DNA of 22,449 nt. It comes from a virus. Both the position numbers and the translations under genes were made by a program. A model generated the notes under the pieces. That model was not told the origin of the DNA. It was given only the letters and a program-made list of their open reading frames with translations, and searched no databases. The stretch covers positions 1 through 22,449 of IMG/VR virus record IMGVR_UViG_3300032084_001789; one strand, written 5' to 3'. The stretch's first letter is position 1. Every line of letters begins with the position of its first letter. Shown here in pieces: positions 8,701-14,634 of the stretch.

Positions 8701-8751
8701 ATTGCGATTGACTTCGTGGTTGCTTCAACCGGCGCATCATTTGATGACTAA
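5710..8751 (+). CDS. 18: Contractile tail sheath protein, T4 gp18-like
   Basis: This 1013-residue protein polymerises around the tail tube and contracts to drive the tube into the cell. The N-terminus (KKFKFVSPGVFINEIDNSFI, then RRPDTIGPTVVGRATQG) is the hallmark start of T4-type sheath proteins. The C-terminal domain (INVRRLVIFLKKEISRISTK, then LFEQN, TWNRFTGLVEPFL, and the final YIAIDFVV strand) is the conserved core that carries the inter-subunit strand exchange. T4 gp18 is 659 residues. The extra 350 or so residues lie in the middle, roughly residues 130-650, and probably form additional surface domains outside the core, which is inference. Ribosome site AGAGGA is ten bases before the ATG, and the tube gene follows after a short promoter-like gap. 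Confidence 0.95.
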   Translation: MSVKKFKFVSPGVFINEIDNSFIPRRPDTIGPTVVGRATQGLAMQPQTVDAYSDFVSMFGETVPGNAGGDVYRSARDLQSPMYGIYAAKGFLNAGVAPLTFVRTLGQQSPTAANGTAPNFASQAGWRTLELGQGDGGEGGAYGLVMWKSASLTTTASNPVTVTGALAAVWYLESGMIALSGNAAGSGSTTTRCNYKAPGTLIESDANGNFKAVIQTGQSALDEHVFEFNMADTNDKYARQVFNTNPQLFVSGNFYPSAPNGADMYWLGETYDQHIRDIFSGNLAQSFYGAIVPIALKATPTSTPANRLGSNAQAREAVAGWFISQDTGEAADYNPITSTVKLFRLVGRGHGAWLSRNVKISISNIRQSNSSTTDYGTFSVLVRSMSDTDNAMQILERFDECTLDPTSPNYVGRKIGDQYLSWDEAERRYKRYGQYPNQSKYVYVDVNPDVAAGATGMETLLPFGYYDMPKYKDIDLIYAAASSSAALPGATIADGAAYVIPMTSSNPVVSQPSTLRFSNLGTNALSMSAGGDEPGDAGFTALNIQMPRPLLRHSASDGGISDPRNAFFGFMTGRSSGSMRYDASVGSLTEMLNNQFSALVDNSTVSLGGIDGFSQVVTLDDLVESAGSSGNLMWYCSGSRSGYAPGTGSLPHRSYTSANGYQALLNKGFNSFTAPLWGGFDGFDVHLPDPLYNNQMTAASNNDNSSAYYTIKKAIDSVADPEVVETNLITMPGLTQTGLTRHIVEVCERRADAMSLIDLPDVYLPTHEGDYSTKKTLASRIATTPQAAATALRDRQIDSSYGATFYPWVQTRDENTGAAVWLPPSAAMLGVLASSEKKAQLWFAPAGFNRGGLTEGAAGIPVSAVTEKLTSKERDLLYEANINPIASFPSTGIVVFGQKTLQERQSALDRINVRRLVIFLKKEISRISTKILFEQNVQTTWNRFTGLVEPFLANVKSNFGISDYKLVLDESTTTPDLIDQNIMYAKIMVKPARSIEYIAIDFVVASTGASFDD

Positions 8752-8764
8752 AAATAATCTGAAC

Positions 8765-8772
8765 ACTATTTA
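8765..8772 (+). promoter_or_regulatory. Candidate late promoter motif before the tube gene
   Basis: ACTATTTA (context GAACACTATTTAAAA) lies in the 46-base gap after the sheath gene, 25 bases before the tail tube start. The preceding bases AACAC are shared with the copy before the sheath gene. Confidence 0.55.
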
Positions 8773-8797
8773 AAATTGAATATAGGAGCCAATTAAA

Positions 8798-9388
8798 ATG
8801 CCATTCTGGTCAGACAACTTTGCCGAAAGCACACAACTCAAAGACCCTAAACGTCAGTTTAGGTTTAAGGTAGAATTTACAGGAATTAGTGCCCCACAAG
8901 GAGGTTCCCTCATGTGGTACGCTAAAACCGTTAATAAGCCTGCCTTCACTATCAACACAGCCGAACACCAGTACTTGAACCATACGTTCTACTATCCGGG
9001 TGCCGTTAGCTGGGAGCCGATCAGCATGACCCTTGTTGATCCTCGTGATCCCGACATGACTGCTACTCTTTCGGATATTATCAACCTTTCGGGCTATACG
9101 CCACCTTCGAACCCCAACTCGCTTGGCTCCATGTCGAAATCCCGTGCCGCCGGCGCACTGGGCGCAGTGTACATTTCCCAGCTTGATGGCGACGGAAACG
9201 AAATTGAAAAATGGACGCTCTGGAATGCATTCATCACCAATGTAAAATATGGTGATCTTGCTTATGGAAACGATGACTTGGTTGAGATGACCTGTGAAAT
9301 TAGATATGATTGGGCACGCTTACAGTCCTTCGGTGGCGTATCTCGCGCAACCGGTGGTGACGATGGCAACACTTTCTTCCAATCATAG
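8798..9388 (+). CDS. 19: Tail tube protein, T4 gp19-like
   Basis: This 196-residue protein is the subunit of the inner tube through which DNA passes. The N-terminal half (DPKRQFRFKVEFTG, WYAKTVNKPAFTI, NHTFYYPGAVSWEPISMTLV, DP) follows the beta-sandwich pattern of T4 gp19: a 'R-F-x-V-x-F' strand, 'K-T-V-x-K-P' linker and 'PG-x-x-x-W-x-x-I-x-x-x-L-V-D' strand. T4 gp19 is 163 residues, so this is modestly longer, with an extension after about residue 100. It follows the sheath gene directly, as in T4, with ribosome site TAGGAG. No Cys-rich or membrane segments are present. Confidence 0.93.
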   Translation: MPFWSDNFAESTQLKDPKRQFRFKVEFTGISAPQGGSLMWYAKTVNKPAFTINTAEHQYLNHTFYYPGAVSWEPISMTLVDPRDPDMTATLSDIINLSGYTPPSNPNSLGSMSKSRAAGALGAVYISQLDGDGNEIEKWTLWNAFITNVKYGDLAYGNDDLVEMTCEIRYDWARLQSFGGVSRATGGDDGNTFFQS

Positions 9389-9403
9389 TACAACACAGCA
9401 TTT

Positions 9404-9421
9404 AAACATGTTATAATGTTT
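9404..9421 (+). promoter_or_regulatory. AT-rich hairpin or weak promoter in the tube/chaperone gap
   Basis: AAACAT (9404-9409) can pair with ATGTTT (9416-9421) around a six-base loop, followed by TCAT, which would be a weak terminator. The same place contains TATAAT (9412-9417), a perfect -10 hexamer without a convincing -35. I cannot tell which function, if either, is real. Confidence 0.3.
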
Positions 9422-9449
9422 TCATACAATATTTCAAAAGAGGTGTATA

Positions 9450-10310
9450 TTGTCAAGAAATAGTGATAGACTGGGTTCGCAGTTTGATGCGGATGCTGCG
9501 ACCCAGCAACAAGTAGTTCAAAACACAGAGAGCAATGACTTTTCGTTTATTGTTCCAACAGAGATTATCGACTTGCCCTCCAAGGGCACGTTATATCCGC
9601 TTGGTCATCCCCTTTATGGGAAAGACACAATCGAAATCAAGCAAATGACAGCGAAAGAAGAGGATATGTTAACTTCTCGTTCTTTGCTTAAGAAAGGCGT
9701 AGCGTTAGATCGTGTTCTAAGCAGTATTATTACTGATAAGTCCATCAACGCCGACACGCTGCTTGTTGGAGACAGGAATGCTCTCATCATTGCAGCAAGA
9801 ATCTCGGCATACGGCAACGAGTATAATACCAAGGTAACATGCCCAGCATGCGGTACCGCCCAAGAGTATAATTTTGATTTAAACGAGCAAAACGTTTATT
9901 CGGGAGAGGGCTTGCAAGAGTTTGTTACCGAAGAGCCCTCGGATGGCGTATTTACGACCAAACTCCCTCGCACTGGCCTCGACATCGGATTTAGAATTCT
10001 GACGGGTGCTGATGAGCGCCGCCTCATTGAGGGAGTTGAGATGGATCGTAAGAACAAGAGAGTTCATGAAAGAAACGTGTCACGCCAACTTTTAAACATG
10101 ATAGTTTCTGTAAATGGAAACGCAACAAGCGAAGCAATTAACTACGTTGTAGAAAACTTGCCATCTGTAGATGTTCGCCATCTTCGTCAGGCATATAAAG
10201 CAGCGTCACCGAACGTAGATTTAACTCAACACTTTGAGTGTGCTGAGTGTGATCACGAGCAGGACATGGAGGTCCCGCTTAACGCGGACTTTTTTTGGCC
10301 TGACGCCTGA
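9450..10310 (+). CDS. 26: Baseplate hub / tail assembly chaperone protein, T4 gp26-like, with zinc ribbon
   Basis: This 286-residue protein starts at TTG 9450 with AGAGGTG (about 9438-9444) just upstream. The block DLPSKGTLYPLGHPLYGK followed by IEIKQMTAKEEDMLTSRSLL is typical of the gp26-like baseplate-hub assembly family of T4-type marine phages. Two Cys pairs, C131-x2-C134 and C264-x2-C267, can form a zinc ribbon that bridges the middle of the protein. Its position between the tube and the tape measure is the classic position of tail assembly chaperones, which bind the tape measure before tube growth. The last codons run through a T7 tract (10290-10296) into WPDA and stop, overlapping the next ORF, so a frameshifted longer product is likely. 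The gp26 name is by resemblance; a pure chaperone role is an equally good description. Confidence 0.7.
   Translation: MSRNSDRLGSQFDADAATQQQVVQNTESNDFSFIVPTEIIDLPSKGTLYPLGHPLYGKDTIEIKQMTAKEEDMLTSRSLLKKGVALDRVLSSIITDKSINADTLLVGDRNALIIAARISAYGNEYNTKVTCPACGTAQEYNFDLNEQNVYSGEGLQEFVTEEPSDGVFTTKLPRTGLDIGFRILTGADERRLIEGVEMDRKNKRVHERNVSRQLLNMIVSVNGNATSEAINYVVENLPSVDVRHLRQAYKAASPNVDLTQHFECAECDHEQDMEVPLNADFFWPDA
10290..10296 (+). other. Candidate programmed frameshift site (T7 slippery run)
   Basis: The upstream ORF reads GAC TTT TTT TGG CCT GAC GCC TGA. The downstream ORF reads TTT TTT GGC CTG ACG CCT GAT. A +1 slip, or equivalently a -2 slip, on the seven-T run would join them only four codons before the first stop, giving a fusion of 371 or 372 residues ending at 10566. 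Programmed frameshifting of this kind is widespread in tail assembly chaperone genes placed just before tape measure genes. Confidence 0.6.
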
Positions 10311-10314
10311 TTAT

Positions 10315-10566
10315 ATGGAGAATGTCTATGAGCAGTTCTTCTTTTTGAAATATTCAGGAGGCTGGTCAATAGGTGAATCATATAATCTTCCGATTGGTTT
10401 GCGTAAATGGTTTGTTGAGAGATTAGTTAAACAGTTAGAGGCAGAGAAAGAAGCCATTGAGAGCGCAAATCGTGGCAAGGGCTCGAATTCACAGACTCAT
10501 ACATTGACTGATAGTAACTCACCAATGGGCCCACAATCGTATAGTAAAAAATATGGACAAGGGTAA
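10315..10566 (+). CDS. Small tail assembly protein, gp51-like, probably the frameshift extension of the upstream gene
   Basis: From ATG 10315 this would be 83 residues (MENVYEQFFFLKYSGGWSIG, then ESYNLPIGLRKWFVERLVKQ). The 'LKY-x-GG-(W/F)-S-x-x-E-x-Y-x-LP-x-x-L-R' pattern is typical of small baseplate-hub or chaperone proteins of T4-like phages (gp51 type). The open frame continues upstream without stop, and the residues before the ATG (FFGLTPDY) look equally protein-like. No Shine-Dalgarno sequence precedes the ATG. I therefore think most or all of it is made as a C-terminal extension of the gp26-like protein by frameshifting at 10290-10296. The C-terminal 30 residues are Ser/Gln/Thr-rich and probably flexible. 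The stop codon lies in the loop of the following terminator. Confidence 0.65.
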   Translation: MENVYEQFFFLKYSGGWSIGESYNLPIGLRKWFVERLVKQLEAEKEAIESANRGKGSNSQTHTLTDSNSPMGPQSYSKKYGQG

Positions 10567-10582
10567 AACCTTGTCTTTTTTT
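10556..10582 (+). terminator. Rho-independent terminator before the tape measure gene
   Basis: A 7-bp stem GACAAGG/CCTTGTC (10556-10562 with 10569-10575), loop GTAAAA and seven T residues. It includes the TAA stop of the chaperone ORF in its loop and is followed within six bases by a candidate promoter, so a transcription boundary lies here. Confidence 0.88.
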
Positions 10583-10587
10583 GTGGC

Positions 10588-10603
10588 AACTATTTACTGA
10601 GTA
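10588..10603 (+). promoter_or_regulatory. Candidate late promoter motif, copy before the tape measure gene
   Basis: AACTATTTACTGAGTA is identical to 2604-2619. It lies directly after a terminator, and its core ends 20 bases before the tape measure start. Its last base overlaps the ribosome site AAGGAG (10603-10608). The repeat of both sequence and context supports a promoter. Confidence 0.62.
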
Positions 10604-10616
10604 AGGAGCTTTTCTT

Positions 10617-13169
10617 GTGGCAGTCACACCAGCAGATTTAGAAGCAATTAAGCAGGCAATTATCGGTGCTATCAACAGCGCAGCCGGCACTGCCAGCGGT
10701 GGCGCCACTGTTGGTGATCCAGCCGAAATCGCTCGACTTGAAGCATACGTACAAACTCTCAATAGAGCAAACGCAGCCCTTGGCAGACAGGAGCAGCGCG
10801 CCCAAAGTTTGTCAAATGCGACAGAAAGACAAAATGAGCTTAATCGAATTCGCATTGAGCGACAACAAAATTTAATCGAGGGCTATGAGACTGATATAGC
10901 CCTCAACAACCAGCGCGGTCCTGGCTATGAGGCTGTAAATGCCGCTATTCAGCAGCAGATCGAACTGGCAGAAATAGCAATACAAAAATTAGAAGAAGAT
11001 AATCAAAAACGCGAAAAATCGATAGAACTCTTAAAGAAGCAAGAGGAGGCAATGAGAAGTCTATCGGCTGGTATGGAGAACCTCATCGCGGTATATGATC
11101 AACATAACCTAATCAATGTTGAAAACATACGAAGCATGGTTTCCCAGATCCGTCAAGCCGGCATCCTAAAAGCAGCTCAGGGCGCGCTAGCCGGGGTCTT
11201 AAAGGGTCTTGTCAACACAATGATCAATTTGGCGTTTATGACCGATGAATCAGCTAAGTCATTCATGGCAGCAACCGGCGCCGCACGAGAAACCGCCGAT
11301 GCTATCATGGGCGACGTGCAGGCGATGTCTTTTTACGGCGTACAAGTTAATGAAGTTTATGCAGCGCACACCGCACTTCGTGGAGAGATGACAGAGTTCT
11401 CCATGATGTCAACTGAAAACCAACGCGCAGTGGCCAATACAGGCGCTCTGCTGCAAAAGCAGGGTGTGAGTCTGACCGACTTTGGAAAAGCCACTCAGAC
11501 GGCAATGAAGGCGTTTAGTATGGGTGCAAGAGAAGCCGCCGGAGCCAGCGTCGAGTTAAATGATTTAGCGCAGAAAATTGGCGTGACTCCTCAACAGATG
11601 CAAGCAGACTTTGCAAAGGCTGGTAATGAATTATCCGCTTTTGGTTCTTCTGGTGTCCGCGCATTCAAAGACTTGGCTATCGTATCTAAGTCGACCGGCT
11701 TAGAAATGGATAAATTGCTGAGAATCTCAGAGGGATTTGACACCTTCGAAGGCGCCGCAACACAGGCTGGTAAGCTGAATGCCGCACTCGGCGGTAACTT
11801 CGTGAATGCCATGGATTTGATGATGGCCAAAGAGCCTGCTAAGCGTTTCCAACAAATCAGGGATGCTGTTTTAAGCACCGGCAAAGTATTCGATGATATG
11901 GACTACTTCGAGAAAAAATTCTACGTAGGAGCCATTGACGGGATTGAGACGACTACTGATCTCGCACTTTTAATGTCCGGCGATCTCGATAAGCTTAAAG
12001 ACAGCGCCACAGAAACAACAGCTTCAATTAAGAAGTTGCAAGAGCGTACAAAGGCGATCCAAAGTATTCAAGAGAGATTTAAGAGTCTAATGATGAGTTT
12101 GATTCCCGTAGTGGAGCCGCTCATTAAAACATTCGAAGATTTAGCCAAAAAGCTCGAGAATAACAAAGCAGCAATGCAGACTTTTACCGGTGGAATTAAG
12201 GCTCTCATGGAGGTTTTTGTTGCCTTAGTACCTCATCTGGATAAAATAGTGTACGGCTTCCTTGCAGTTGGCTTTATAAAGTTGGCCGCCGGCATGCTTG
12301 TGTGGGCTAAAACTATGGGCTTTATTGGTAAAACGGCCCCTCCTGCTGCTGTCGGGATGAGTTCTCTGGTGGGACCAACAATCGCCTTCGGTGCTGCCGC
12401 TTTATTAGCAGGCGTTGGTATCGGCATAGCCGCAAACGGCCTGTCTAACCTAGCAGAATCATTTGCTCTGTTGACTTCGGGACAAATTGAGGGCTTAAAT
12501 GAAGCCATCGGTGGACTTCTGTCTACAATGTTAATCTTTGGTGTTGGTCTTGCGGGTGTCGGCTTGATTGGTGCCGCCGCAATCAAGCCGATGTTGGCTT
12601 TTGGTGTTGCTATTGCATTGATCGGCGGCATCATCGGGCTCACCGCCCTCGCTATTGGCGAAATGGCCGGTGGCTTCTCGGCAATGTTTGATAGTATCAC
12701 AGCAGAAAACGTTGGTCTGTTCACCACCTTTGCAACCACAATGGCTCTCGGCGCCCCCGCTTTTGCAACAGCGGGGGTTGGTCTCGGAATCATGGCATTG
12801 GGTATTAGCGCTATCGGCCGCGCACTTGGTGAACTGCCAATGGAGACACTTAAAGAATTGTCAAAACTTGGCGGAATCGATGTGGATGTCAACACCAGCG
12901 GAGTTACAAAGAATATCGAAGCGATCATGGAATCTATTAACAAAGCAGACACCCTCAAGTTGGCCGCTGCGTCACTGTTGGTGACGTCAGCCACTGCGAA
13001 CAATGTCGGCAGTCGACCAGCAGCCGCCAGTGCAGCGATGACGCAGCAAGCAGCACCATCAGTTGATGTCAAGGTGTATATTGATGGCAGAGAAATGAAA
13101 AAGGATATTCTTGTAGCAGTAAATGATGAATTTGTGGGCAAAGTAACAGGCCGACCAAAAATACAATAA
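10617..13169 (+). CDS. 29: Tail tape measure protein (gp29 position)
   Basis: This 850-residue protein sets tail length and is ejected with the DNA. It starts at GTG 10617 with AAGGAG eight bases upstream. Residues about 20-150 form a long, charged coiled coil rich in Gln, Glu, Arg and Ala. Residues 180-480 are an Ala/Gly/Met-rich helical region with phrases such as MAATGAARETADAIMGDVQA and GKLNAALGGNFVNAMDLM, typical of tape measure repeats. Residues about 540-725 contain several long hydrophobic, Gly/Ala-rich segments that could span or pore the host membrane. A short polar C-terminus follows. T4 gp29 is 590 residues. If length scales with the ruler as in other phages, this tail is longer than that of T4 (inference). 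The neighbours (chaperone before, tube initiator after) are those expected. Confidence 0.85.
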   Translation: MAVTPADLEAIKQAIIGAINSAAGTASGGATVGDPAEIARLEAYVQTLNRANAALGRQEQRAQSLSNATERQNELNRIRIERQQNLIEGYETDIALNNQRGPGYEAVNAAIQQQIELAEIAIQKLEEDNQKREKSIELLKKQEEAMRSLSAGMENLIAVYDQHNLINVENIRSMVSQIRQAGILKAAQGALAGVLKGLVNTMINLAFMTDESAKSFMAATGAARETADAIMGDVQAMSFYGVQVNEVYAAHTALRGEMTEFSMMSTENQRAVANTGALLQKQGVSLTDFGKATQTAMKAFSMGAREAAGASVELNDLAQKIGVTPQQMQADFAKAGNELSAFGSSGVRAFKDLAIVSKSTGLEMDKLLRISEGFDTFEGAATQAGKLNAALGGNFVNAMDLMMAKEPAKRFQQIRDAVLSTGKVFDDMDYFEKKFYVGAIDGIETTTDLALLMSGDLDKLKDSATETTASIKKLQERTKAIQSIQERFKSLMMSLIPVVEPLIKTFEDLAKKLENNKAAMQTFTGGIKALMEVFVALVPHLDKIVYGFLAVGFIKLAAGMLVWAKTMGFIGKTAPPAAVGMSSLVGPTIAFGAAALLAGVGIGIAANGLSNLAESFALLTSGQIEGLNEAIGGLLSTMLIFGVGLAGVGLIGAAAIKPMLAFGVAIALIGGIIGLTALAIGEMAGGFSAMFDSITAENVGLFTTFATTMALGAPAFATAGVGLGIMALGISAIGRALGELPMETLKELSKLGGIDVDVNTSGVTKNIEAIMESINKADTLKLAAASLLVTSATANNVGSRPAAASAAMTQQAAPSVDVKVYIDGREMKKDILVAVNDEFVGKVTGRPKIQ

Positions 13170-13180
13170 GGATTTAAAAA

Positions 13181-14284
13181 ATGGGTAAAAAAGCACCAGC
13201 TAACCGCGGAAGTTTAGGAATATTCAAACAACAAAAATACAAAGAAGTTACTCTTAGCAATGGAGTTTCTGCGGGGCATTTAAGCCCGGCCAGCACAGAT
13301 GGTCTTGCCAATAATGCAGAAGCAGTACTGTCGTTCTTCCATGTTCCATCAGAGTCTGATGTATTTTTCAAAGCTTTTATCACAACTTTTGCAGAAAATT
13401 ACAATTGTGATTGGAACCCCGACACGGTTTTTGGTCGAACAGATCCGATCTATACATTTAAAAACACAACTCGCTCAATTACGTTAGGATGGAAGATTCC
13501 TGCCGAAACTATCAGCGAGGCATATGAAAATTTAGGTAAACTACAAAAGCTCTCGCAGTTCCTGTATCCAAATTATGCAGACTTGGGAAACTCCTCAACT
13601 GTCATGACACAGAGCCCGTTAGTGAGAGTAAAATTGATGAACTTGTTGGCGCAGAGTAAGGGCCCTGTGGAAGCGGTAACATCACAAGAGCTTAATGCCA
13701 GAACAATTTTTCAAAATTATATATCTACGAACAATCCGTCTGAGGGACTATTGTGCGTTATAAACAGCATGAACATTGTTCATAATTTAGAAAATCCTGA
13801 TGCCGGCGTAGTACAAACAGCAACGAATACGATTTTGCCCAAACTCATAGACGTGAGCATGGACCTTGCAGTCATTCACGAGGAAACATTAGGGTGGGAT
13901 ACGGACAATACGTTTAAAGACCCTAATTTCCCTTACAATGCAATTTTGGAGTCAGAGTCTGACTCTGTCATGAGTGCAGGAAGTTACGACGAGAAGATAG
14001 CCGCTCGACAGGCCTCCGAACGTGCCCGAGTAAAAGCCGAGCAAGATAGGGCCAATGCACAAGCACGTGGATACAATGGTATGTTTGGTGAAGCATTCAA
14101 AAAGGCCGATGCAAAAAAACTAGGGAAGCTGACAGAAAAAGCGTATGCCGGCGAGGAGTTGTCAGAACGCCAACAGGACAAATTTCAATACCTCATCAGC
14201 GCGCAACAGGGCTACGTTGCCGAAGGCAAGACCGTTGAAGAGCGTGGTGAACGCGCCAAAGAATTATTGGACTATTTAGAGTAA
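13181..14284 (+). CDS. Baseplate tail tube initiator/cap protein, T4 gp48/gp54-like
   Basis: This 367-residue protein most likely sits on the baseplate hub and starts tube polymerisation. The central block 'FKAFITTFAENYNCDWNPD-TVFGRTDPIYTFKNTTRSITL' (about residues 63-103), then 'LGKLQKLSQFLYPNY' and 'SPLVRVKLMNLL', matches the shape of T4 gp48/gp54-type proteins: a G-R-x-D-P-I-x-x-(F/Y)-x-N-T-x-R signature followed by a helix and 'YP-x-Y'. T4 gp48 is 364 residues and gp54 is 320, so size favours gp48, but I cannot separate the two by eye. The last 100 residues are a charged, Ala/Glu/Lys-rich helical tail that I do not recall from T4. The gene follows the tape measure after 11 bases with ribosome site AAGGA. 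Confidence 0.72.
   Translation: MGKKAPANRGSLGIFKQQKYKEVTLSNGVSAGHLSPASTDGLANNAEAVLSFFHVPSESDVFFKAFITTFAENYNCDWNPDTVFGRTDPIYTFKNTTRSITLGWKIPAETISEAYENLGKLQKLSQFLYPNYADLGNSSTVMTQSPLVRVKLMNLLAQSKGPVEAVTSQELNARTIFQNYISTNNPSEGLLCVINSMNIVHNLENPDAGVVQTATNTILPKLIDVSMDLAVIHEETLGWDTDNTFKDPNFPYNAILESESDSVMSAGSYDEKIAARQASERARVKAEQDRANAQARGYNGMFGEAFKKADAKKLGKLTEKAYAGEELSERQQDKFQYLISAQQGYVAEGKTVEERGERAKELLDYLE
14271..14278 (+). promoter_or_regulatory. ACTATTTA inside the end of the gp48/gp54-like gene
   Basis: This is the same octamer as the intergenic candidates, ending ten bases before the gp53-like start. Here it encodes part of DYLE at the protein end, so it may be coincidence, and a start site from it would leave almost no leader. 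Confidence 0.25.
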
Positions 14285-14288
14285 AACA

Positions 14289-14630
14289 ATGTCAAGATAT
14301 AGCAGATACAAAAAATTATTAAACCGTGACTCTTTCTATGATTTCTTAAGAAAGGAGCGCAACAACATAAAAGGTATATCTCACTACGAGACACCGATCA
14401 TGTACCACCCTACAATTTCGGATCGTATGCAGTTGAGAACAACCACATACATATGGGCCACTGGTGACAGATATTACCGCCTAGCAGACGAGTACTACGG
14501 AAACCCACAGTTGTGGTGGATAATTGCATGGTACAACGGACGCCCCACAGAAGGGGATGTGTTCCCCGGCGACTTGCTGACGATTCCGCTTGATGCAGAA
14601 GAAGTTTTGAATATGCTGGGTATGGGGTAG
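14289..14630 (+). CDS. 53: Baseplate wedge protein with LysM domain, T4 gp53-like
   Basis: This 113-residue protein has a basic helical start (residues 1-30) and one LysM-type domain at about 52-102: 'TTYIWATGDRYYRLADEYYG-NPQLWWIIAWYNGRP' and 'VFPGDLLTIPL'. The pattern 'G-D-x-(Y/L)-(Y/W)-x-x-A-x-x-(Y/F)-G-(N/D)-x-x-L-W-W-x-I-x-x-x-N' with a final 'G-x-x-L-x-I-P' is the standard LysM frame used by baseplate proteins such as T4 gp53 and P2 gpX. T4 gp53 is 196 residues, so this one is shorter and consists of little but the LysM fold. It is probably one of the proteins attaching wedges to the hub. It starts four bases after the upstream stop with a poor ribosome site, so translational coupling is likely. 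Confidence 0.8.
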   Translation: MSRYSRYKKLLNRDSFYDFLRKERNNIKGISHYETPIMYHPTISDRMQLRTTTYIWATGDRYYRLADEYYGNPQLWWIIAWYNGRPTEGDVFPGDLLTIPLDAEEVLNMLGMG

Positions 14631-14634
14631 AATA

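Noticed and set aside
8330-8773. A 147-residue + strand frame within the end of the sheath gene
   Set aside because: It lies inside the conserved C-terminal core of the sheath protein and has a composition typical of a shifted frame (many Ser, Leu, Arg).
10234-10314. TTG 10234 as start of the gp51-like ORF
   Set aside because: The segment 10234-10287 is the out-of-frame shadow of the conserved zinc-ribbon end of the upstream gene and has no ribosome site.
12233-13141. A 302-residue open frame on the - strand opposite the tape measure gene
   Set aside because: Its Ala/Pro/Ile-rich composition is what the complement of a Gly/Ala-rich tape measure gives. It has no ribosome site, and every supported gene is on the + strand.
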